Assembly (NCBI GenBank): GCA_946480845.1
Contig: CAMLLJ010000022.1
Span: 1-19,678 of the forward strand
Source: an uncultured Gemmatimonadota bacterium
Lineage (GTDB): Bacteria; Gemmatimonadota; Gemmatimonadetes; Gemmatimonadales; GWC2-71-9
Reading direction: 5' to 3'
Length of the DNA: 19,678 bases
Every line of letters starts with the position of its first letter. The stretch's first letter is position 1. Below, one piece after another: positions 15,174 through 19,678 of the stretch. Below the pieces are notes generated by a model. The model was not told where the DNA came from and ran no database searches. It saw nothing but the letters and a program-made list of their open reading frames with translations. The position numbers and the translations under genes are program-made.

Positions 15174-16097
15174 TCACGCTCTCGGCGCCGGGGCGCCGCT
15201 GGGGTCGGGCAGGCCCGGGGCGAGGATCGCCTCGGCGCTCGCGCGGTCGCGCGCGAGCTGCGCCTGCAGGTCTTCGATGGAGGCGAACTTCCGCACGTCG
15301 CGGATGCGCTCCACCCACTCGACGCGGACCGGCTGGCCGTAGAGGTCTCCCTCGAAGCCCAGCAGGTGCGCCTCCAGGGTGCGCCGGCCGTCCTGGAACG
15401 TCGGCTTGCCCCCCTGGTTCATCATGCCCGCGTACCGTCCGCGCGGCGTTTCCACCCACACCGCATAGACGCCGTCGGGCGGCAGCAGCTTCCGCGGCGC
15501 GACGTCGGCCAGGTTGATCGTCGGCACGCCGAGCTGCCGGCCGCGCTGCTCGCCCCGTCCGACGGTCCCGCTCACCCGGTACGGCCGGCCCAGGAGCCGT
15601 GCCGCGGTGCCGAGGTCGCCGCCGGCAACCGCCCGGCGAATCCGCGAGCTGGACACGTGCTGCTCGCCGACGTCCACCGGCGGCACCACGTCCACCTTGA
15701 AGTCCAGCTCGGCGCCCAGGCGGCGAAGCGTCTCGACATCCCCGCTCCGGCCCCGGCCGAAGCCGTGATCGTGCCCGATGACCAGCTCCCGCATGCCCGC
15801 CCCGCGCAGCAGCTCCTCGCGCACGAACGCGTCCGGGCTCATGGCCGCGAGCCGCCGGTCGAAGTGCAGCACGCGGACGTGGTCCACGGGCGTCTGCGCC
15901 AGCGCCTCGAGCCGCTCGGGCGCCGTGGTGAGCCGCGGCGGCGCCGCCTGGGGGTTCACCACCTCGAGCGGGTGCGGCTCGAAGGTGACCAGCATGCTGG
16001 GCATCCCCGCGGCCGCCGCGCGCCGCGCGATCTCGGCGAGCACCGCCTGGTGCCCGAGATGCACCCCATCGAAGGAGCCGACGGTGACGACGCTCAT
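15174..16097 (-). CDS. ribF: Bifunctional riboflavin kinase / FAD synthetase
   Basis: Protein of 307 residues. RibF phosphorylates riboflavin to FMN (EC 2.7.1.26) and adenylylates FMN to FAD (EC 2.7.7.2). The N-terminal nucleotidyltransferase domain has VGSFDGVHLGHQAVL (6-20) and a variant of the second motif, SSSRIRRAVAGGDLGTAARL (near 160-180). The C-terminal kinase domain starts at YRVSGTVGRGEQRGRQLGVPTINL, with YAVWVETPRGRYAGMMNQGGKPTF, and VEAHLLGFEGDLYGQ-like VEWVERIRDVRKFAS following. The ATG at 16097 overlaps the truB stop (ATGA, 4 bases), and the upstream alternative would add 11 unrelated residues. The truB-ribF order is classic in bacteria; rpsO, often next, is replaced here by secD. 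Cytoplasmic. Confidence 0.96.
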   Translation of the reverse strand: MSVVTVGSFDGVHLGHQAVLAEIARRAAAAGMPSMLVTFEPHPLEVVNPQAAPPRLTTAPERLEALAQTPVDHVRVLHFDRRLAAMSPDAFVREELLRGAGMRELVIGHDHGFGRGRSGDVETLRRLGAELDFKVDVVPPVDVGEQHVSSSRIRRAVAGGDLGTAARLLGRPYRVSGTVGRGEQRGRQLGVPTINLADVAPRKLLPPDGVYAVWVETPRGRYAGMMNQGGKPTFQDGRRTLEAHLLGFEGDLYGQPVRVEWVERIRDVRKFASIEDLQAQLARDRASAEAILAPGLPDPSGAPAPRA

Positions 16098-16942
16098 GCG
16101 GTTTCGAGCACCACCCGGGGCCGGAGCCATCCAGCATCGGCCTCGGCGATCGCCACCAGGCGATCCCCCTCGACCAGGCTCACCAGGCCGGCCTCGCCGG
16201 GCGCCGCCGGCAGGGCGCGGCCATGCCGCACCGCCCGGCCGGCCGCTTCGTCGAGCTGGTGCGCGCGAAGCCGCGGCACCAGCTGCCGAGGCGCGAGCAG
16301 CGGCGTCGCCGGTCCGACCGCCTCGAGCGCTACGGCGTCCGCCACCGAGAACTCGCCGATCGTCTCGCGCCGGAGCGCAGTGAGGTGTGCACCGGTGCCG
16401 AGTCGCTCACCCAGGTCGCGCGCGATGGCGCGGATGTAGGTGCCGGCGCTGACGGTGGCCCGGAAGGTCACCTGGTCGCCGTCGCGGCCCACCAGCTCGA
16501 TCGCATGCACGGTGACCGCGCTCGCGGGCAGCTCCACTTCCACTCCGCGCCGCGCGAGACGGTAACTGCGCTCACCGTCCACGTGCCTGGCCGAGAAGGC
16601 CGGCGCCCGCTGCTGCTGCGGCCCGAGGAACCCCGCGAGCGCCGCAGCCACCGCCTCGTCTCCCGCGCTGCGATCGGACGTGGCGATGACGGCGCCGGTC
16701 AGGTCGTCCGTGGCCGTGGTGACGCCGAGCCGCGCAGTGGCGAGATAGGTCTTCTCGCAGCCCTCGACGAACCGGGCGAGCCGCGTGGCCGGGCCGACGA
16801 CGACGACCAGCAGGCCGGTGGCGAACGGGTCGAGGGTGCCGGTGTGCCCCACGCTCTTCGTCCCGAGTGCCCGCCGGACCCGCTGCACCACGTCGTGCGA
16901 CGTGGGCCCGGCCGGCTTGTCGATCAGCAGGCCGCCGGTCAG
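16094..16942 (-). CDS. truB: tRNA pseudouridine-55 synthase, CTG start
   Basis: About 282 residues. TruB converts U55 of nearly all tRNAs to pseudouridine (EC 5.4.99.25). The N-terminus reads GGLLIDKPAGPTSHDVVQRV, with the family's DKPxGxTSHD motif. The catalytic Asp (about residue 38) lies in GHTGTLDPFATGLL. Further motifs are KTYLATARLGVTTATDD, FSARHVDGERSYRLAR, and VSAGTYIRAIARDLGERLG. No ATG, GTG or TTG precedes the DKP motif in frame as far back as I read (about 100 bases). The first canonical codon (GTG 16891) comes after the motif. CTG at 16942 overlaps the rbfA stop as CTGA, just like the ATGA and GTGA junctions nearby, and has GAGGAG 5 bases upstream. Identity is certain; the CTG start is a strong inference. 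Confidence 0.95.
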   Translation of the reverse strand: MTGGLLIDKPAGPTSHDVVQRVRRALGTKSVGHTGTLDPFATGLLVVVVGPATRLARFVEGCEKTYLATARLGVTTATDDLTGAVIATSDRSAGDEAVAAALAGFLGPQQQRAPAFSARHVDGERSYRLARRGVEVELPASAVTVHAIELVGRDGDQVTFRATVSAGTYIRAIARDLGERLGTGAHLTALRRETIGEFSVADAVALEAVGPATPLLAPRQLVPRLRAHQLDEAAGRAVRHGRALPAAPGEAGLVSLVEGDRLVAIAEADAGWLRPRVVLETA

Positions 16943-17301
16943 TCCTGCTCCTCGCGCCGGATGCCCTCGAGCAGCTCGTTGATCCGCGCGGCGTGCTCGA
17001 GGCCGCGATCCAGCTCGATGTGCAGCTCGGGCACGGAGCGCGACGTGAGCACCTTCGCCACGCGGCTCCGCAGGAACCCGGCGGCGCTCCGGAGGCCGTC
17101 GCGGCTGGCCGTGCGCTCCGCCTCGTCGCCGGGCACGCTGACGTAGACCCGCGCATGCGAGCGGTCGGGCGAGACGTCGACCCGGGTCACGGTGACCGTG
17201 CCGACGCGCGGGTCGCGGACTTCGCCGCGCACCAGCGCGTCGGCCACGACCTGGCGGATGGTCTCGGCCATCTGCTCGGGGCGCCGTGACGAGCCCTTCA
17301 C
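16939..17301 (-). CDS. rbfA: Ribosome-binding factor A
   Basis: Protein of 120 residues, KH-type fold. RbfA binds the 30S subunit near the 5' end of 16S rRNA during late maturation and is needed for cold growth in E. coli. The family pattern is clear: RRPEQMAETIRQVVADALVR (about 6-25), DPRVGTVTVTRVDVSPDRSHARVYVSV, then GLRSAAGFLRSRVAKVLTSRSVPELHIELDRG and HAARINELLEGI. The start is GTG at 17301, overlapping the DUF503 stop as GTGA. An upstream in-frame extension to 17559 is only the shadow of that gene. Its own stop overlaps the CTG start of truB. The order infB-DUF503-rbfA-truB is widely conserved. Confidence 0.96.
   Translation of the reverse strand: MKGSSRRPEQMAETIRQVVADALVRGEVRDPRVGTVTVTRVDVSPDRSHARVYVSVPGDEAERTASRDGLRSAAGFLRSRVAKVLTSRSVPELHIELDRGLEHAARINELLEGIRREEQD
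16948..16953 (-). promoter_or_regulatory. Shine-Dalgarno deciding the truB CTG start
   Basis: GAGGAG on the minus strand, inside the last codons of rbfA and 5 bases before the CTG at 16942. Strength and spacing are those of a good ribosome binding site, and the family-required protein start coincides with this codon. Confidence 0.7.
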
Positions 17302-17579
17302 CGGAACACCTTCGCGGTGTCGATGATGCGCACGCCGTCCGCCTCCTCGACGATCCGGTCGGCGGCGCGCAGCGTCTCCTCGACGACGCGCGGCTCCGAC
17401 CCGACGGCCGCGCAGGCGATCTCGGCGCGCTGCCAGAGGTCCTGATGCGCCGTCTCGGCCACCGAGACGTTGCACCGCTGGCGGAGCGCCGAGGTGAGCG
17501 GGCGGATGACGCCGCGCTTGTCCTTGAGCGACTGGCACCCCGGGAGGTGCAGCTCCCACGTGGCGATGGCGGTGACCAT
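17298..17579 (-). CDS. ylxP: DUF503 protein (YlxP-like)
   Basis: Protein of 93 residues, the usual DUF503 length. The family fold shows as VTAIATWELHLPGCQSLKDK (2-21), with the hallmark SLKDKR, RGVIRPLTSALRQRCNVSVAE (22-42), a strand/helix middle (WQRAEIACAAVG), and ERIV-type ADRIVEEADGV near the end. DUF503 genes sit between infB and rbfA in many Firmicutes and other phyla; a link to ribosome maturation or translation is inferred from that position, as the function is not established. The ATG at 17579 is 26 bases after infB and follows GGAAGGGAG. The upstream in-frame extension to 17723 reads antigenic shadow of infB and is rejected. The stop overlaps rbfA (GTGA). Confidence 0.93.
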   Translation of the reverse strand: MVTAIATWELHLPGCQSLKDKRGVIRPLTSALRQRCNVSVAETAHQDLWQRAEIACAAVGSEPRVVEETLRAADRIVEEADGVRIIDTAKVFR

Positions 17580-17605
17580 GACTCCCTTCCCGGCGGCTGC
17601 GCCGG

Positions 17606-19678
17606 TCAGGCGCCCTTCCCCTCGGCGGCGACGCCGAGCGTCCGCTTGATCTCCTCCATGCGGAACGACTCGATCCGGTCCCCGACCTTGAGGTCGTTGA
17701 AGTTCTCGATGGCGATGCCGCACTCCTGGCCCTCGCGCACTTCCTTGGCGTCGTCCTTGAAGCGCTTGAGGCTGGCGAGCGGCCCGGTGTAGACGGTGCT
17801 GCCGTCCCGGATCACGCGCGCCTGCGCCGTGCGCTGGATGGTGCCGCTCCGGACCACGCAGCCGGCGATGGTGCCGACCTTGCTGACCTTGAAGAGCTGC
17901 AGCACCTCGGCCTCGCCCAGCACCGTCTCGCGCTCCTCGGGCTTGAGCAGTCCCTCGAGCGCCTTCCGCACGTCCTCGACCGCCTCGTAGATGATGCGGT
18001 AGGTGCGCACGTCCACCTGCTCGCGCTCGGCGGTGGCGCGGGCGTTGGAGTCGGGCCGGACGTGGAAGCCGAGGATGATGGCGCCCGAGGCCTTGGCCAG
18101 CAGGACGTCGCTCTCGGTGATGGCGCCGACGCCGCGGTGGACCACGTCGACCCGCACCTCGGAGGTGCCGAGCTGCGCCAGCGCATCGGCCAGCGCCTCG
18201 GCGGGGCCGCCCTGGTCGGCCTTGATGATGATGCGGAGCGCCGAGACCTCGCCTTCCTTCAGCGCGCGGCTGAAGTCCTCGAGGCTGGTGCCCTTCTGGC
18301 TGCGGCGGTTCTGGGCCTCGCGCTCGAGCCGCTGCCGCTTCTGCGCGATGTCGCGCGCCTCGGCGGCGTCGGTGACCACGTTGAACGAGTCGCCCGCGGC
18401 GGGCACGCCCTCGAAGCCGAGGATCTGCACCGGGATCGACGGGCCCGCTTCCTTGACCGGCTTGCCGCGCTCGTCGAAGAGGGCGCGCACGCGGCCGCTG
18501 AACTTGCCGCAGATGAAGTTGTCGCCGACGCGGAGCGTGCCCTTCTGCACCAGGATGGTGGCCAGGGGGCCCTTGCCCGGGTCGAGCGTCGCCTCGAGCA
18601 CCGCCCCGTGCATGCGCGCCTCGGGATTGGCCTTGAGGTCGAGGATCTCGGCCTGGAGCAGCACCTGCTCGAGGAGCTGGTCCACGCCGGTGCCCTTCTT
18701 GGCGGAGATTTCCGCGCTGAGCACGGTGCCGCCGAACTCCTCCAGCACCACGCTCTGCTGCAGCAGGTCCTGCTTCACCTTCTGCGGGTTGGCCGAGGGC
18801 AGGTCGATCTTGTTGATGGCGACCACCAGCGGCACGCCGGCGTTCTTCGCGTGGCTGATCGCCTCGATCGTCTGCGGCATCACCTGGTCGTCGGCGGCGA
18901 CGACCAGGACCACGATGTCGGTCACCTGCGCGCCGCGGGCGCGCATGGCGGTGAAGGCCTGGTGGCCCGGCGTGTCGAGGAAGGTGATCGCGCGATCGCC
19001 TGGCAGCTCGACGTGGTAGGCGCCGATGTGCTGGGTGATGCCGCCGGCCTCGCCGGCCACGATGTTGGCCTTGCGCACGTAGTCGAGCAGCGAGGTCTTG
19101 CCGTGGTCCACGTGGCCCATGATGGTCACGACCGGCGGCCGGTGCACCAGCTGCTCGGCGGTGTCCGGCTCCTCGGTGGTCTCGATCTCGGCCTGGTACT
19201 CGTCCTCGCGCACGGCCTCGAAGCCGAACTCGGAGGCGATCAGCTCGATCTGGTCGAAGTCGAGCCGCTGGTTCACCGTCACCATCAGGCCCATTTCCTT
19301 GAACGCGAACTGCACGATGCCGGTGGCCGGCATCTTCATCGCCGCCGCGAGCTCGCTCACCGAGATGAACTCGTTCACGCGGATGCGGGTCTTCTCGCGC
19401 TCCTTCTCCTCGGCCGCGCGGCCGGCGACGAGGTCGCGGTACGAAGGCTCGTCGGAGCGGCGCCCGCCCTTCCGCCCGCCGGGGCCCTTCAGCCCCTGGA
19501 GCGTCTTGGCGATGTTGGCCTGCACCGCGTCCTGGTCCACGAAGCCGCGCCGCGGCTTCTTGCCCTTCTTGCGGCCGCCGCCCTTCTCGGCGTCGGGGCC
19601 GAAGGTGCGCGCCGGCGCGGGGCGGTCCGCTCCCGGCCGCGCCGGACCGCCGCCGGGTGCGCTGCTGCTGAACACGGG
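17606..19678 (-). CDS. infB: Translation initiation factor IF-2, 5' end cut by window edge
   Basis: The visible 690 residues are the C-terminal majority of IF-2, the GTPase that places fMet-tRNA on the 30S subunit and promotes subunit joining. A basic Gly/Arg/Lys-rich linker (GGGRKKGKKPRRGF) leads to an IF2_N domain (ISVSELAAAMKMPATGIVQF). The GTPase motifs follow: G1 GHVDHGKT, G2 AGGITQHIG, G3 DTPGH, G4 NKID and G5 SAKKG. Domain II has ATLDPGKGPLATILVQKGTL, and the C-terminal fMet-tRNA-binding region ends EGQECGIAIENFNDLKVGD. Reading frame runs off the window at 19678; a GTG at 19675 is an internal Val, not a start. The extra N-terminal part and probably nusA lie beyond the edge. All GTPase residues are intact. 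Confidence 0.98.
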   Translation of the reverse strand, partial: PVFSSSAPGGGPARPGADRPAPARTFGPDAEKGGGRKKGKKPRRGFVDQDAVQANIAKTLQGLKGPGGRKGGRRSDEPSYRDLVAGRAAEEKEREKTRIRVNEFISVSELAAAMKMPATGIVQFAFKEMGLMVTVNQRLDFDQIELIASEFGFEAVREDEYQAEIETTEEPDTAEQLVHRPPVVTIMGHVDHGKTSLLDYVRKANIVAGEAGGITQHIGAYHVELPGDRAITFLDTPGHQAFTAMRARGAQVTDIVVLVVAADDQVMPQTIEAISHAKNAGVPLVVAINKIDLPSANPQKVKQDLLQQSVVLEEFGGTVLSAEISAKKGTGVDQLLEQVLLQAEILDLKANPEARMHGAVLEATLDPGKGPLATILVQKGTLRVGDNFICGKFSGRVRALFDERGKPVKEAGPSIPVQILGFEGVPAAGDSFNVVTDAAEARDIAQKRQRLEREAQNRRSQKGTSLEDFSRALKEGEVSALRIIIKADQGGPAEALADALAQLGTSEVRVDVVHRGVGAITESDVLLAKASGAIILGFHVRPDSNARATAEREQVDVRTYRIIYEAVEDVRKALEGLLKPEERETVLGEAEVLQLFKVSKVGTIAGCVVRSGTIQRTAQARVIRDGSTVYTGPLASLKRFKDDAKEVREGQECGIAIENFNDLKVGDRIESFRMEEIKRTLGVAAEGKGA

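Noticed and set aside
16094..16891. truB start at GTG 16891
   Set aside because: It would delete the conserved DKPxGxTSHD motif; CTG 16942 with its Shine-Dalgarno fits better.
1..19678. A selenoprotein gene in this window
   Set aside because: No recognised family member is interrupted by an in-frame TGA, and no gene ends prematurely at TGA compared with its family.
1..19678. CRISPR arrays, insertion sequences, phage or integrase genes
   Set aside because: No regularly spaced repeats, transposase-like motifs or flanking duplications were seen; the window is core chromosomal genes.

Overview
This is a GC-rich (about 70% by eye), densely packed bacterial chromosome segment with no gap above 75 bases between genes. 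It holds 18 protein genes, two cut by the window edges, and one tRNA gene. All genes lie on the minus strand except one lpxH-like gene. Secreted proteins with signal peptides, lipoproteins, an Omp85-type barrel, LptE and LpxH show a diderm with an LPS-type outer membrane. The DUF5683 protein, the DSA-rich linkers, the HEAT-cyclophilin and peptidase-propeller-barrel proteins and the base composition suggest Gemmatimonadota or a relative. That placement is an inference from gene style; no marker was compared.

Right block (19678 down to 8234, minus strand) is one long head-to-tail series: infB (5' part missing), ylxP/DUF503, rbfA, truB, ribF, secD, secF, tatD, fhs, ridA, a selenocysteine tRNA (selC), a DUF5683 membrane protein and murI. 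Neighbours overlap by 1-4 bases or are separated by fewer than 40 bases, so a polycistronic, translationally coupled unit is likely. It joins translation initiation and ribosome maturation (infB, rbfA, truB) with FAD synthesis, protein export (secDF), one-carbon metabolism (fhs), imine detoxification (ridA), UGA-Sec decoding and peptidoglycan precursor synthesis.

Middle (7438-8280): a divergent intergenic stretch of about 70 bases separates the minus-strand thioesterase gene from the plus-strand lpxH-like gene. The lpxH-like gene ends convergently, overlapping murI by 47 bases.

Left block (7437 down to 1, minus strand) is an envelope-oriented run: a YbgC-like thioesterase, a secreted HEAT-repeat/cyclophilin fusion, a 945-residue peptidase/beta-propeller/Omp85-barrel fusion, a LolB/DUF4292-like lipoprotein, an LptE-like lipoprotein, a small DUF4845-like membrane protein, and RNase PH (rph, 3' part missing).

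Most notable: (i) tRNA-Sec squeezed one base after ridA, with the next gene apparently starting inside it; (ii) two genes, truB and lptE, that have no ATG/GTG/TTG where the family needs a start but do have CTG; (iii) the gluzincin-propeller-Omp85 fusion beside a HEAT-cyclophilin fusion and two outer-membrane-type lipoproteins; (iv) a perfect 10+1+10 inverted repeat just before rph. No insertion sequences, CRISPR arrays, integrases, clear intrinsic terminators or selenoprotein genes were seen.
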